The notes: a model not told the origin generated them from the letters alone. A stretch of DNA of 64,000 bases from Cristatella mucedo (GCA_009760855.2 WPIO01000084.1:56001-120000), one strand, 5' to 3'. Counted from the stretch's first letter, positions 10,665 through 23,600 are shown. Program-made: numbers and translations.

Positions 10665-13600
10665 GTTACTATTGCAAACAATGCACTACAGCAGCTCCTA
10701 AGCTTAAGACTTTTACCACTAAAAATGCACTTTAACTGACGCTAGTCCTTGCTGGTTTAAGACCAATGATCTTGAAATGTGAAATCGTTGCCTCAAAATT
10801 TGAAAAGTAAGCCTCAGTTGCTGCCTCGATGCAGAGGTAGACTGTGCGACGAAGATACCAAAACAGGGCAGCCGTTTGGCATGGTCGCGTTAAATAGCTA
10901 ACTCTTATTAAAAACATTTCATCTGCCAGTATAATCAGATAAACTAAATATAGTTATGTATGGTAGGTGCCAAGGTTTTTTAACCGAGCAAGGTTCTAAC
11001 CTGATATACCACCGAGAATCGCCTTTTTCTTATCAACTACTACAGCTGCCTTCTCTTCCTCTTCGTCGTTGACAGCCGTTACAGCTTAGAACATCGCTTC
11101 AATGCAACTTATAATAATCACAATAATAACATTAAGAAGATATATTTATAGCACCAAGAGATATAAGCTCTTTCTCGGCCGTTTACATATAGTGTAGAGC
11201 AGTGGCTGAGCCAGAGCTGGGGCAACGGAGCATTGATTTATTTGTGGGAGAGGCAGCAATCTGGGTCACCTCTTATTCATACGCCTTTTAACATTACCAA
11301 CGACATGATTATAATTTAATTCCGCTCGATGACCAACCGCCAAGCTCATGTTGAATAATCATAATGATGTGGAGCAATAATGTCTCATTAATTGCTGGTC
11401 TAGACCCTCTGACATTAAAATCTTGCAGGTCTTGCCCCTACATGAAAGGTTTGCAGATCTGGCCCATATGATGATTAGCCTTGGTCCACAGCTATTGGAT
11501 GACTTCTGAACTATTGGCATTCGCTGACGGTCAGCTGACCAACACTTCACGAGGTAGAATACCACAAAACTAGTTCCGAAACAGTTTTTCTCTCGCAGTA
11601 TACCTAAAATGATCTTGCTTCGGAATATGATTAGTATGCACACAAAAATGAGGGTCAAACCCCTTTGAGACAATACATCATAAGCCTTATATTATAATAC
11701 TGCATCATCAACATCAACAGTCGCACGAGTCGTAGAGCAGAAACAGCACTATAAAGTAGGAAATAATCATAACTTTTTATTGCAACCTAAGAAAATAAAA
11801 TGTCGGTTCAAGTGCTTTACAAGTCACGGCAAGATAAGTAATAACTAAATATAAATCGCATCCAGGTTATTATGCATAGACAGGCATTATAAAGCAAGCA
11901 CGAATAATCTACATTCCATCAAGAAAATCACAGAATAGTGAAAATCTGGGTAATCAGTTATTTGGACTTGGATTAGCAACATTCTCTGAATAAAGTAAAA
12001 TTATGCAAAAAAATATCACATCTATAGGAAAACGCAAGCTCACATGCATGTAGAGAAAGCTGAATAAAACGAATTTATTTTGACCTGAGACAGATATGCT
12101 AAGTAGCTTTGAGATCACAGAGGCGCTAGCTCATAACATAAGCAGCTTTTAGAGCAGCTGTCTTAAACCAAGTTACTATGAGTCACAGCCTCCATAATGG
12201 GAGCTGTTTGCAGAGGTAGAGTGATAACTCAGCTGTTCACATCTTTATTCAAGGCTCATGCATCGAAGCACCCACTCTTTTCCAGTTGCAAGTTCCATGT
12301 TGTCGTGCAAAATCATAAATTCTGTCACCCTAAGCCATAACTTTCGTATTTAGCTTTACACGCACGGATCTTCAAAGATGGCTTTCAACTATTCTAAATT
12401 GATCATCTTGTCGCTCTTAACATGTTCTACATTGACCTTAGATGGTTCGTTCTGCTGGTTTCATTACAGACGTCAACTTTCGCCTCTTGCAGATGTCAGC
12501 TTTAGCCATAATTGACTTAAGCTAGCTCTACATTTAAATATAAAGCCACTTAGGCTAACCTTGACTTCAGATATCCTGTGTCTCCGCCCAGAGCGAAAGT
12601 GCTCTCAATGAAACTACTCTGTAATTCAATCGGGTGCCTACAAGACGTGGTTGTGATCACTCCTGGATTGAAAGGGAATTGTAGCTGCTGTTTAATTTGC
12701 TTATATTTCCAGAGCTGCTGTGTAATCAGGCAAAGTTCGATTAAACACTGCTACATAACTCATAAAATTCTTGCATTCTTCAGATGCAATGCCATCAAGA
12801 AACTGTGCTAGCTTCGATTAAAACTGCAGTCCTCTGTCGGTATGGATTCAACACTTGTAATGCTAAATTTTGCCAACGCACTGTAGCAGCTCCTGCAATA
12901 CAGTTCGGTAATTAAATCTTTTGAGAATTATGTCTGATGTTTGACTCAATGAACCAGGTAAAAGCACAAGTTAATTCAAAACGACTTAGTACATAAAATG
13001 AGATATAGAGAGCTGAAAGAGGAGCATCTGCATCTGTAAAGCCCGGACAGCGGGAGAGAAGAGAATTTGCTAGCAACTGACAGTCATGCCAGTCAGGTCA
13101 ATCATGCCCAAGCTAGGAAAGGTGGTGCCGAGGCGGACAATCACTTGCCGTCAGCTCAGCCTGCTAGTTATTGGATACGTCTAGTCTCAGGCTGAGAGCT
13201 GGAATGCGTCCTCTTCGGCTGTACATTGGCTTAAGCAGAACGGCCGATGGCCGCTACAAATCCTTCATCACAAATCTTTCATCACAGGCACGTGTTAACA
13301 GATGCTAGTGTATACAGATGATTGAATGTTACTATTAAACCTAGTGCCTTGAGAGTCCATGATGGTGACTCAACACTGCACACTTATCCACCGACAGCTG
13401 CCCGACCCAGCAGCAATCACGAACGGCAATAGCTAAAACTAAATATAGCTTGATTTGGTGCTCTTTCAGATGAGTAGGTAACAAGTGGCAGGCACTGAGG
13501 GACTGATAATCCCGGGCGCCATGGCCAAGGGGGCACCAAAAACAAACTGGATCGTACATATTGTTTTTAAAATTTTCATGTGAGAACACTAATCTTGATT

Positions 13601-14360
13601 TCAAGCAAGTCCTCGTTTTAATGAACTTGACTAATGTTAGCTGAGCTAATCTTTACAGGCATAGACCAAATTGTAGCTTTGCTCTGACGGCACACAAGCG
13701 ACGACAAGGAACTACTGAGGGGGCTTTAAACAAAATTTATTCGGCTGGCGCTCCCAGCACTAGAAGCACACGGCCATCCATCCTCCGTCCGCGTTGCCGC
13801 TGTCCTCCACGTCCACTAGCTCCATCCTGCCCGCCACAGGCAGGCTGCGTCGCTCCCAGGGCAAGCCCGACCTGATACTCTGCGTAGAGGGCGAACCAGC
13901 GTGCCCTAACTGAGCACCGATACGCTATTAGACCATACAATCTAACCTTACTTAACTAACTGTTCTATGATAACGCATTCGCTCACGTCTGCCACTTGTT
14001 GGGTGTCTAAAAGAGAATACTGTCCAGAAATGATAAGGCAATTTTTGTAAACTGGGATTTACCGCTGCTTAAACCTGGGAGTAGTTCACGCAGCACGTCA
14101 AGATTCCGCTGTCCTTACCTTTTTGGAGCGATGGACAGGGCCTACTTATTCTTTTCAAGATCAACTCTGATGTGGGCAGAACTGGAGAAAGTCTTTACAA
14201 TAACTGTTCAAACCTGACTGCGCATTAAGCTAGAATGCAAGAGTGGAGGCTGAGAAAGCTGTCAATGATGGACTGAACCAAACTGCAGGTATTTTGGGTC
14301 AACCGTTTGAGGACACGAGTGGAATACTTGAAGCAAGAAGTGAAGCAGGCAGTCCTTAAA
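10665..14360. other. Intergenic with one R1 scrap and a GC-rich patch
   Basis: A degenerate R1 3' end lies at about 11100-11200 (minus). At 13740-13920 there is a short GC-rich patch with an open minus-strand frame rich in Gly, Arg and Ala (residues such as GGQDGASGRGG) but no domain. Nothing else is supported. Confidence 0.4.
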
Positions 14361-14364
14361 TAAA

Positions 14365-14545
14365 TAAATAAATCCTAGCTGACTACAGAGCCTCTTTTGT
14401 ATAGCGACAGAAAAGCTTTCACGGCTATCACCACCGCTTGCAGTGGCGATAAAGAATCATCCACCACAGGAATCGAGCCCACGACCTCGGGGCCGAGGTC
14501 GTGAAAGCAACCGCCTTACCTGGTGTGCCATCACGGCTCACCAAA
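14365..14545 (-). mobile_element. S1 SINE-like element, full-looking copy
   Basis: On the minus strand the head carries a tRNA-like promoter pair (CCAGGTAAGGCGG as box A, gggctcgattcc as box B). A conserved body follows (tatcgccactgcaagcggtg) with the end block TGTCGCTATACAAA, then an ATTT-repeat tail. The copy at 31845-32012 matches over nearly its full length. Pol III transcription is inferred from the boxes. Confidence 0.7.
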
Positions 14546-14548
14546 TAT

Positions 14549-14620
14549 AGGTTTCAACGAGATTTGAACTTGGATTGCTGGATTCAAAGTCCGTAGTGCT
14601 AACCATTACAACCTTGGTCC
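14549..14620 (-). pseudogene. tRNA-Gln (UUG) pseudogene
   Basis: The 72-nt minus-strand segment has tRNA layout: D-arm TGTAATGGTTAGCA, anticodon loop CTTTGAA with anticodon TTG, and T-loop TTCAAAT. Mismatches spoil the acceptor stem (5' GGACCAA), the upper anticodon stem (ACGGA against TCCAG) and two T-stem pairs, so it is unlikely to be a working tRNA. It directly precedes the S1 SINE head on the same strand. Confidence 0.7.
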
Positions 14621-14624
14621 TTAC

Positions 14625-16070
14625 GTTTTAGTTTGAACTTAAATTGTTGGCTCTGCAGCTTTTTTGGTATAGCATCTTTGGGAAGAATGACCACTTTCAG
14701 AAAAGACTGCAGGATCAAAAGGTGAACTTCAAAGACGCCTCTTGTGATCTGCACTCTCTTAAGATGGAGTAGTCGAGACTTTGAGAAGACCCATGCCAAT
14801 AATTACTAGTAGATGCCAAATGAGATGCGAATTTTGGGGATTTGCAGCTGAACGAAAAATCTGCCGAAGGACACAAATCACTGGAGAGCTCTCTCAAGAT
14901 GTTGATCTTACGAATGAGGAGATGTTCAGAATCATGAAGAAGAGCTTGGACTTTCTCTGACAAAAAATTACTACTAGGTTTTCCCAGCTCTCAGACCTTG
15001 ATGCAAAATTTGGCTCCATGTTGGAAGTAAGGAAGCTTTTGGAGACACTTGACCAGTTCATAATCATCCTGTAATGTCTGGATTTGGAGTATTTTATTTT
15101 TCCGATATTTAGGGGACAGATCCGTATAACGTAATATGGAGCTGTAAAATGCTTCCTGCCACACGCCACGTCTTGGCACTAAAGACTTCACTAGAACTCA
15201 TGCCTTTCTTTCTCAGTTATGAAGATGATTTTTTCCTAATTTGGCTGCTGCTTTGTAAGGTCTTTTTACCATAGCTGTATCAGTTGCCAGTTGTGAACGT
15301 TCATTTACTAAGCAGAAGATAATATTTTCTTATCTGAGAACATCAAGCGGGTGAAATTTACTTTTCTATTTGGCCTTGTTAAGCGTAGAGAAAGAACTCT
15401 TGAGAAATATTGAATTTCAAACTGTAATAGACCAATTTGCCACATGCAAAGCCGGAAAGGTTCATCTAATTTAAAGCTTTAATATCTACCTTGTACCCGT
15501 ACTACAGTTAATAAAACCTCCTCGACTCGATATACCTGCAAGCGTGAGATTTCTTCGGCGGTGGTGCTATTTTGCAGCCATTTTTGACATGCGGAGGGGG
15601 CACGATAGCTTTGTCCCCGGGTGCCGGAAGGTCTCACTACGCATCTCAGCCGTTTCTACGGCTGTCGCAGTAGGCTACGTTACTAAAATCACCAGGCATA
15701 GTCTAAAGATTCTATACAACTCCAACCTGAGAGTAAAGTGACTAGCTATAGTGGAAGTTTACTGCCTATGTTACCTGCACAATAAATTTTCGCATCCAAT
15801 TTCTAGCAATCGTGATTCAGAAAGCGCTAACAATCTCCACGGAAACAGCTAAGATTTACATCTTCCAGATTGTGACTGTTCGCATCTTCATTATTCGAGG
15901 TTCCTGAATTCTAACAGTTAGGAGCTGGTTGTGCGATGATCAGTGGCCAGGCAGCATGAAAGCCAAAGGCATTCCAAAGGCAGTCAGTCGGTGCCTTAGC
16001 AGTTGAGGTGAGTTTATCTGCGCTCCTAGCGGTTCTATAGCTTAAATCACCCATGACCTGTTTCTAGAGA
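14625..16070. other. Intergenic, nothing supported
   Basis: No domain, splice-bounded exon or clear repeat recognised. Confidence 0.35.
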
Positions 16071-16074
16071 CGGA

Positions 16075-16260
16075 AACCCTACATGTGCTGTCAAGGTGGT
16101 CATTGTAACGTAAAACACGGGTGCTCTTCATTTTTGCCACTACGTTATTTCACTATCGGCATACCTGCCTATATTGGTGCTGCACCTATAAGTCAGTTGT
16201 CGCGAATTGAAGGTTCCAGGCTTCCGTGGGTTTTTATAGCACATCTGCCCGAACCAGCAC
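16075..16260 (+). repeat. D1 dispersed repeat, copy 2
   Basis: Contains ggtgctcttcatttttgcc and actatcggcatacctgcc, then ttggtgctgcacctataagtc, matching the reverse complements of 21880-22095 and 32020-32215. Confidence 0.6.
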
Positions 16261-16264
16261 AGCT

Positions 16265-19240
16265 TACAGAAGTGCGTTTGTAGTCTAGTTTAGTATGGTC
16301 GTGGATGCAGCTCCAACCTAGTTTGTAAAAAAGAAAGTTCTAACAAAATCTCACCTCTGTAGCCTGCACTTTCCGAGTAAAAGTCAACGAGGGTCCAAGT
16401 AAGGATGTCACCTTTGTAGTTCGATTGCATGTGGGCTGGTACCACTCCTTTCTGCAACAGCTGGTGGGGGCATCCCCGAGAGGGGCCTGTGCACATCTGT
16501 GGTCAGCTTCTAATGAGGCCTTGACACAGGCCGATAACCTGCTGGTGAACAGATGGTGGATTCACATTCGGGGTCGGCCAAGGGACAGCCAGGGTCGAGG
16601 AGATGAGTGGAGCGAGAGTTGGGGCCGAGGGGAGCCGTGCGCTCCTTGGCTCCATGTGAGGTAATAAACTGTCGGTGTTGGGCATCGGCTGGCTCTCTGC
16701 TATCCGAACAAACGACAACCTTTAGAATCGAACGACTCAGAGCTGATTATAATTGCAGCCAGTTTCGTTTGCGTACTTAGACACGTGTTGCCTTCTAACT
16801 GTCGCTTGATTGCCTGTTTATCTAAGAAAGTATGGGCTAATTCACGAAAGAAAAATAATTCTAATATTTAATCTTTAAGAAGTAATGAAATGAAGGAAGG
16901 ACTAGACGTTCAATTTCATTCGTCCTGGGCACTTTAATGAGCAAAGAAATAAATGCGCATAGTCATCGTATTGAATTAATACAAAATCCCCTAAAGAGTC
17001 TTTATTCAAAGTACTACTAGGAGACTGTTCTATGTAAAGAGCTAGACGGCCACGTGTTGGATTGTTTATGAATTTTACCTTACATCATGAATTAGGCAGA
17101 TTTTGGTAGTCTTTCTACACCTTACTAGCACTACGGCCATACAGTTAGTCTGACGATTAGCCATGTGAGGGATTGGCATCAAGCCTCTCTCATCTGTTTT
17201 AGCTGGTTGTTCCGGGACGAGGAACAACTATGAGAAGAATGAGTCCAGTTGTTTTTTGATGAGCGTTCGGATTTGATCGTCGTAGCCGTTCGTTCTATGG
17301 GCACCTGCAATAGCACAAAGTATCGGTAAGACCTACAAGCTTGTCGTGAAGCATTAGTCCGTTCATTGGTTACTAAGTCTCCTCCATGTATATCTCAGCT
17401 GGTAGCAGCTTGTCGTGGTATCCACGCTGTGCAGTAAACATCATAATAATTCGAGGTCAGTTTGCCAGGTAAGAGCAAACGGTATAACCAAAAAACCACA
17501 AAGAGATCCCTTCACCACCTTCGACAGCAAAAGATTTTTGTGTATCCAGTCTAAAAGTACCGGGGAGAATATGAAAATAACTGAAGAATCGTGCTATTGA
17601 GCCTGAAAATTTGAGTCAAATTTTAAAATGCTACTTTTCCCAGGAAATAGCTTAAAAAGACAGGGCTAAGTTGGTTTTCTAACGACGAGGCAAGCTTGTG
17701 CCTAACGGGTTGGCTCGGCACTTGGAAAGCAAACAGATAAAAGAGCAGGAAATACTTCATTTGGGTGAGCTGATAAGCAGTAATTAAGTGTGACAGGCTG
17801 AGGAGATGAGAGGAGGATAAGGTACGCACTAAATAAACAACTGAGTTGCGTCACAACCCTGAGATCATTCAAGGAATTGTGGCATTGCACAGTAGCAATA
17901 ATAATCAGTCTCTTAAGATCGCTGAAAGTCAAGGCTGTGGTAATCATTTTGAACAACGATGCTATTGCCTCTCGCTTTTGGCTAAATGGGTTGCAACAAG
18001 AAGCACATGAAAACAGGTTATCGCCATAGAAGGACACTGCAGAAAAACCGTACACGATGAGGGGTGACTCATGATTGTAAGGACCCACTTAAGTCTAGCA
18101 GCAGATATGCCCCGGGATCCTGACAGAAGCAGCAGCTTTAATGATTGCAGATAGGCAATACATGTTCAGTCACGGTGTTTTGCACTAGTTAGAACAGCTT
18201 GGTGGGTGCGTAAGTGAAAATTTGAAGCCGGTGCCTTAAAATCCAACGTAGAGCCTCGATTGAATTACTGTCTTGAGATCATTGTCGGGACAGCATTGAA
18301 CACTGGTTGATCAAAATTAGCATGATCAATAACGCTCTCCTTGAATTATTGCATAACCCGAAGTGTATTTGATCTATGCAGTTACAATCGTTCCCTCTGA
18401 GTCTTATCAAGATAGCAAGGGGCTCACTTTTCCCGACCCAGGCTGTATGTTTGATCTTGTGTACTCTTTTATTGCATATTGCAAACGGCGACCATAGAAG
18501 TTAAGATTTTTCTGTCGCTATACAAATGAGGCTTTTAAATCAGAAATAACCATCGCAACCGAATTTAATAGAAACCTTTAGGCTTAAAGGAATAGCATCT
18601 GGTCGAGGGAGAGAGAGTTTACAAAAAAGACGACCTGATAAAAAGTATTGCTGTCAGCTAGCTCGTGCCGTAATTTATGGAATTATTGATAGGGCCTGAC
18701 TTCAGCACAAACTGGTTGCCCTAGCTGTCCGACATGGATGCAGGAAGTGGGCGTGGGTACGAGCCGCTACGGATGTGTCAGCAGAAAAGGAAGCGAGTTA
18801 GCTACGATCATAACAGACTGGCTTATTTGACCACTTTTGAACCTCAAGCTGCTCTTGGTTAAAGGAGACAGTAAAACTATTCGGGATCGAGCATCCAGCG
18901 AGCAGGTGAGGAGTAAAAGTCTTCGTAGCCCGATCGCATCGAAGCAATTCACGCCACTATCTCTCGCATCGGCTTTGAGGGTAGTTATTAATGAGGGAGG
19001 TGTCGGCTCTGGGCTGCGGACAGGCGCCGAACAGTGGAGTTAGAAGCTTTTACGGCGAAACAGAGCTGTCACTACTACATAGCTGCAAAGCAATCTATAG
19101 AAGACGGTAAGAATAGTTGCTACGGCAACTTGGATTTTGAAAAGGTATTGTGTTTAATAGGCATGACAGCCGTAATATTATTTATTAGCTAATCTTGAAT
19201 ATTATTGACGTGGAACTGGTATTTGATAATTCATGGTTTG
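16265..19240. other. Intergenic, one possible SINE tail
   Basis: The block tgtcgctatacaaatgaggc at 18515-18535 matches the end of the S1 family. The rest has only short frames without domains. Confidence 0.35.
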
Positions 19241-19244
19241 GCAC

Positions 19245-19274
19245 TATAAAAGCCGAAGCCGTGTAACATTCAGT
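19245..19274 (+). promoter_or_regulatory. Orphan core promoter: TATA box plus TCAGT initiator
   Basis: TATAAAAG at 19245-19252 is followed 27 nt later by the A of TCAGT (19270-19274), the spacing expected of TATA/Inr promoters in arthropod-like genes. It stands 45 nt before a short open frame at 19297. Confidence 0.45.
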
Positions 19275-19296
19275 CAGCTGTGCTCCAAAGGTTGGG

Positions 19297-19437
19297 ATGG
19301 ATTGTGCTCTGGGCCTTAAGCTAGATAGGACATTCACTGTAGACCTCGGGTTGTCAGTACTTGAGCTGTCGCAGAAGGAGAGTTACAGCACGCCCCAGCT
19401 AGTTTTTGGAACCTTTACACCCTGTGCCCGTATTTAA
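19297..19437 (+). CDS. Short ORF downstream of the orphan promoter
   Basis: A 46-codon frame begins MDCALGLKL and ends TPCARI then TAA. It is the first ATG after the TATA/TCAGT pair. No domain, signal peptide or relation to the inhibitor exons is visible. It may be a non-coding transcript or a first exon. Confidence 0.2.
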   Translation: MDCALGLKLDRTFTVDLGLSVLELSQKESYSTPQLVFGTFTPCARI

Positions 19438-19484
19438 TATACTTCTCTGCACTTCCTATGTGGACAGGTTATCTTAAGATAATG

Positions 19485-19615
19485 GTGCTTTTTGCTTCTG
19501 TCCAATTACGCTACTGTTGGAATATATGTATGCATCGGCGCGGCACTTGCAAGTCGCCAGTCGTCAAACCAAGGTCCTAGACTTCACCAGTACTCACTTC
19601 TCGTCGGCTTGGACT
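19485..19615 (+). repeat. D1 dispersed repeat, copy 3
   Basis: Contains ctactgttggaatatatgta, then gcatcggcgcggcacttgcaa, matching the core of the other D1 copies with several changes. Confidence 0.5.
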
Positions 19616-20305
19616 ACGGCTTCATGCAATATGAATTTTCCTATCTGGTCATGTATTGTACGGTATGTAAACGTATACATGCGCACTTTTTAATACAATT
19701 TCAACAATCTTTCAAATATCATTGTTCGTGACACGGTACCACTATTTCTCTCTACATTTTTCGTTCGTTTGTTACAACTACTCTACCTGGCTTCACCGGA
19801 ACTTCACCGGAACGTTCGGCTCCTCCTCCGGGAGCCGTCCGGTCGCTGTCCGGTTGAACTCGGGTGTGTCCTTCTCGTCTGGCTCGCCCTCACCGTTGAC
19901 CGGCCGGTTGATATCTCCGCCATCTTCGCCGAGGCTCGATAACCACTTGGCGAACGCGTCAGTGTGGTTGTGGCTTAGGATATTGGGTTTGGCTTAAGCT
20001 TTGGGAAACGTGTCAGTGTGTGCCTGGCTTAGGCTACTGAGTGTGGCTCAAGCTTCGCTCGAGCTGCTTCTCATTGAAGGTGGTGGCCGTCTTAATCTCT
20101 ATGTACTTGTCATGAAAGCAATTCCATATCGGGTCTATCTTCGGGCACATCTTGAACAGCCCCAGTGGGTATAATTTAGCGGGCCTGGCAGATCGCAGAC
20201 TGTGGAAAAGCATGAAGAGCCGGGTGCGGGTTATAGGCACAGCCCACACGCGACTGGGTCCAATAGCTTAGGAGTGACTATAGGTTACCTGAAACTTGTG
20301 AATTG
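19616..20305. other. Intergenic, nothing supported
   Basis: Includes a tiny duplication (cttcaccggaa twice at about 19792-19812). No gene recognised. Confidence 0.35.
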
Positions 20306-20309
20306 TACA

Positions 20310-20670
20310 TATAAGTTTATTTGGAAGGCTGTATTATACTATGTATTAGCTCTGCAGGTCCTAGACTGTGGAACTCGCTTCCACAATTCTTACGCAACGA
20401 CATCTACTCTCCAACTGCCGACTATGGCACATCTTTTTCAGCGGTCCTGAACTGCTACTTCTATGCTACTCACTACCTCAACTGCTCTCCTGACTCTGCT
20501 ATGCTTCCCACTTTCTCTTTGTTGCGTGAGACAAAGTCTGTTGGGTACCGAATGCGTACCGAAAGCCGCTTAGGCTATACAAAACTCTCCTGCGTAACAC
20601 CCACATGGTCTTTATGACTTTGTGGAGTTACTGAAGGAGATACATTACATTACATTACATTACATTATTA
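20310..20670 (+). mobile_element. R2 LINE 3' end with (TTACA)n tail
   Basis: Coding end reads LWNSLPQFLRND, then SFSAVLNCYFYATHY and SVGYRMRTESRLG. The 3' UTR follows and closes in about six TTACA units (20638-20667). Matching copies lie at 2822, 30601, 36615, 38272 and 47956. The conserved LWNSLP block is typical of the C-terminus of CR1/L2-like LINE proteins. Confidence 0.85.
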
Positions 20671-20674
20671 TACA

Positions 20675-21390
20675 ATTCTGTATTATAAAGGTTTTATGCA
20701 TACAGAGAATTATCAGAGAAATGTACTTGTGCTCTGTGCTGTCTGCTTAATTCTCTTGGGACTCCCAGACCACTATGCTGCATTTTTAATGGTATAGTGG
20801 GTCAGTTGAGATGCATTGTGATATGTGGGCATGTGAATAAAATAATAGTTGACTTGCTCACGTGAGTGATTTTTCAAGAGCGAAAATCAATAAAGCAATC
20901 AAACGAGAGCGAAGAACACTAGTGGAATAGGTTCGCCCTCGCAGTGGCAGCTCTTTTTGCCCATAGACGGATAGTGACATAATGGCGAAAGCCATACCGG
21001 CGAAAGGTTTTCGACGTATTGGAGATGGTGCACCCTAAAGCCAGCAGCCTTGCTTTCAAACAAGCAGCAAGAGCAAGAGAGCAGAGGTCGTGAAACCATA
21101 GAAGTGAGCCGTTCTCTTTCAAGTAATCTCAGCAATGGACTTTGCTTGCTACAACTGTGGACTGCAGGATGAGAGCATGAGTGAAAAAGGATTGAGATCT
21201 GAATCATGAAAATTATCACAGCATTAAAGCGCCAATCTTTAGAAGATACTTAATTTTCAATTGATGTTAGTCATCTTAGCATAAATACACCTCAACGTTG
21301 ATTTATTTTTGAATTAATGTGAGCTAAAAGACGTAAGTCATTCCGCCTGTAATTGGAAATTACAGCATTCAAATAATTACAGAGTTGGTA
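20675..21390. other. Intergenic, nothing supported
   Basis: No supported gene. The minus-strand frames here have no recognisable motif. Confidence 0.35.
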
Positions 21391-21394
21391 TCAC

Positions 21395-21540
21395 GTCCGT
21401 GCTGGCACACTAGGTAAGGCAGTTTCTCTTCACTAGCTCGAGGTCGAGATCGTGAGTTAGAATCCTGCGATGGTACTTAATTGCCCCTGCAAGCGATAGT
21501 GATAGCCTTCAAGGCTCTCCTCCCTTGATCGATTGAGACT
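21395..21540 (+). mobile_element. S1 SINE-like element, copy
   Basis: Box-A-like cactaggtaaggcag, box-B-like gtgagttagaatcc, and body gcaagcgatagtgatagcc match the reverse complement of 14365-14545. Confidence 0.6.
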
Positions 21541-21879
21541 AACGGCACTTCTGTATGCTTTTGAGCGTAAGCAACTAGGAAATAGCACTCAACTACCCTT
21601 AATCACAAATCGCTGGCATGGGGCACAATCTGTTGCACGAGTGGCAGAGAATGATTGACATTTGATCGCTCCAAGTCTAGACCGAAAGTCAGTCTGCAAT
21701 TGTTCGCCACAAATTTATTTGTTCCTCTAACCTACTCAGCATTTTACATTTAATGCTCTGATTTCCCTTCATGGCTGGTGCATGCGGTCGTGCTAATGCT
21801 AAATCGGCAGCTGTAGTCCAACCAAGGCTATAGCCTTATAAGGCTGGTATGGGGTTTTCACGTCCAGACAGTGCTAGGT

Positions 21880-22095
21880 CGCAAACACAGTGCTCCTAAT
21901 GGTCCCTGTCTCGGCCGACGAGTAACGAAAAATAGCGCCGACGCCTGAACCTTGTATTGCAGCCAGTGACTTATAGGTAGGTGCAGCACCAATGCCCGTA
22001 GGTTTGCTGACAGTAATGGAGATCGACAGCGATGAAGAGCACCCATACCTTTAGAATACCAAGTCGGCATCCATAACGTAGATATGTCTATTTGA
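21880..22095 (-). repeat. D1 dispersed repeat, copy 4
   Basis: The reverse complement reads gggtgctcttcatcgctgtc, then gcattggtgctgcacctacc and tataagtcactgg, parallel to copy 2. Confidence 0.6.
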
Positions 22096-22099
22096 CAGC

Positions 22100-23075
22100 A
22101 GCAGAGGTTTACAGACGTTCAACACGGGCCTCGACCTACGCCAACGACTCTGTCGCCAAGAGTTCAAATCAGCTAGAATGCCTAAGCCAGCTGAGGAAAA
22201 ACATTTCGTAGCCATCGACACAGCGCCGGCTTGTATGTGACCTCGGCCAAAGATTCTAGCAATTTTTTTATAATCGGTTCCTAATCGTTACGATTAAGGA
22301 ATAGTGAATAGTGAGCATCATTCGTAATCTGACTGATTCAGCTCGTCGTCTTTACAGATCTGAACCCTTTTGGGGAGCCGTATCCCAGTGCTGAAAATCA
22401 AGGTGCCTGGCCGCCGTATGGGTTAGCTTTACCCGCGATATCCGAAAACACTAGCTACCTAGTAACACCGTGTGCATTTTTTTGTCAAGTGAAATCGGCT
22501 TTGCTTGAGCACTACGATTTCGGCCGCATGAGATTCTAGCACCCGAGCTTCCGCCCACATGAACTTGGGCGATGTATTCGAATAGCATCGACGTCGGCCT
22601 GTGGGTGAGAAGCCGTGCGAATGTATATTGTCGAGTTTATAGCACTCCCCTCAACATTCTCGTTCAGACGGAGCGCGCTTGCTTGGAGCTGGCTGACCTA
22701 GTTAAGAATTGTCTCATAGTAGCTAGATTGGGCGGTCTGTCCATTCCCAGTGTTTACTCGAAGCTGTGGCAGCAGTTGAACAGCCTTACGAGGGGCGACG
22801 GCCCAGCTTCCGAGTGCCACTGCAGGCTAGTTGACAGAAGATGGTCAAGATGAGATTCTTGAAAGGTGAGCTCATTGCCTACACTGCAGGAATAAGCGAT
22901 TCGCCTGTGCTTTGACAGCGACTGTATACACAAGGCAAGAAAAAACACGCCAACTGCTGAAGGGGAACCCCGGGTACAAGGTTTCAGATTACGAATTCAT
23001 GGTGAAACCGAATCCGAGGCACCAGTGCGTCAGCTCGGGCTGTTAGGGGTCACCGAGATCGGGTGCCGCATCCCC
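22100..23075. other. Intergenic upstream of locus B
   Basis: No supported gene or clear repeat. Confidence 0.35.
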
Positions 23076-23082
23076 AAGCCAA

Positions 23083-23088
23083 TATAAT
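23083..23088 (+). promoter_or_regulatory. TATA-like box of locus B
   Basis: TATAAT 75 nt before the start codon, mirroring locus C (TATAAG, 76 nt) and locus A (TATAAG, 85 nt). Confidence 0.45.
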
Positions 23089-23157
23089 CCACCGCCGTCT
23101 CAACAGCCCCACTTGCCGAGAAATAGTATTGTGGCTGCTTTGCTTCAAGAAACTGAA

Positions 23158-23384
23158 ATGCTAAAGGTAATACCAGTGCTGGTGTTTGCTGCTCTGCTGC
23201 TATGTGCTTCACTGGAAGCAGCTAGCTCAGCAACCACGAGGAAGCTCACCGTTGCTGCCACGCAAAGGAAGCCGCCCACCAGAAAGCCCGGGGTCGTAGC
23301 AACGCGTCGAAGCGTCGGCAACGGCAAGCGTCCGGTCGAACATGCTGTGGAGGGGCCGTGCAAAGCCGGACAGACCTCAAGCTG
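23158..23384 (+). CDS. Locus B exon A1: signal peptide, basic linker, GPC
   Basis: The start at 23158 (MLKVIPVLVFAALLL) is preferred over the ATG at 23113 because it aligns with locus A and puts the hydrophobic stretch at the N-terminus. The linker is rich in Lys, Arg, Thr and Pro, with KR near NGKRPV. The exon ends GPCKAGQTSSW, split in the Trp codon before GTGAGT (phase 2). Confidence 0.75.
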
Positions 23385-23559
23385 GTGAGTAGCTGCACTC
23401 GCCGGCGGCTGCTCGCCGCGAAAGCTCGAGCTGCGCCAGACGGCTGCCAGATTTTTAGGTGCCAGCCCCCAACTTGGCCGGCGGTCTGCATGATTCAGTG
23501 CTTGGGCATTCATCACGGGCGCTATCTGGGATAGCCAGAATGAGTGGGAGCTCCGGAGC

Positions 23560-23600
<41 letters not shown>

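Noticed and set aside
14549-14620. Functional tRNA-Gln gene
   Set aside because: Several mismatches in acceptor, anticodon and T stems.
23113-23157. Upstream ATG of locus B exon A1
   Set aside because: It adds 15 residues ahead of the hydrophobic stretch; the ATG at 23158 aligns with locus A and suits a signal peptide.
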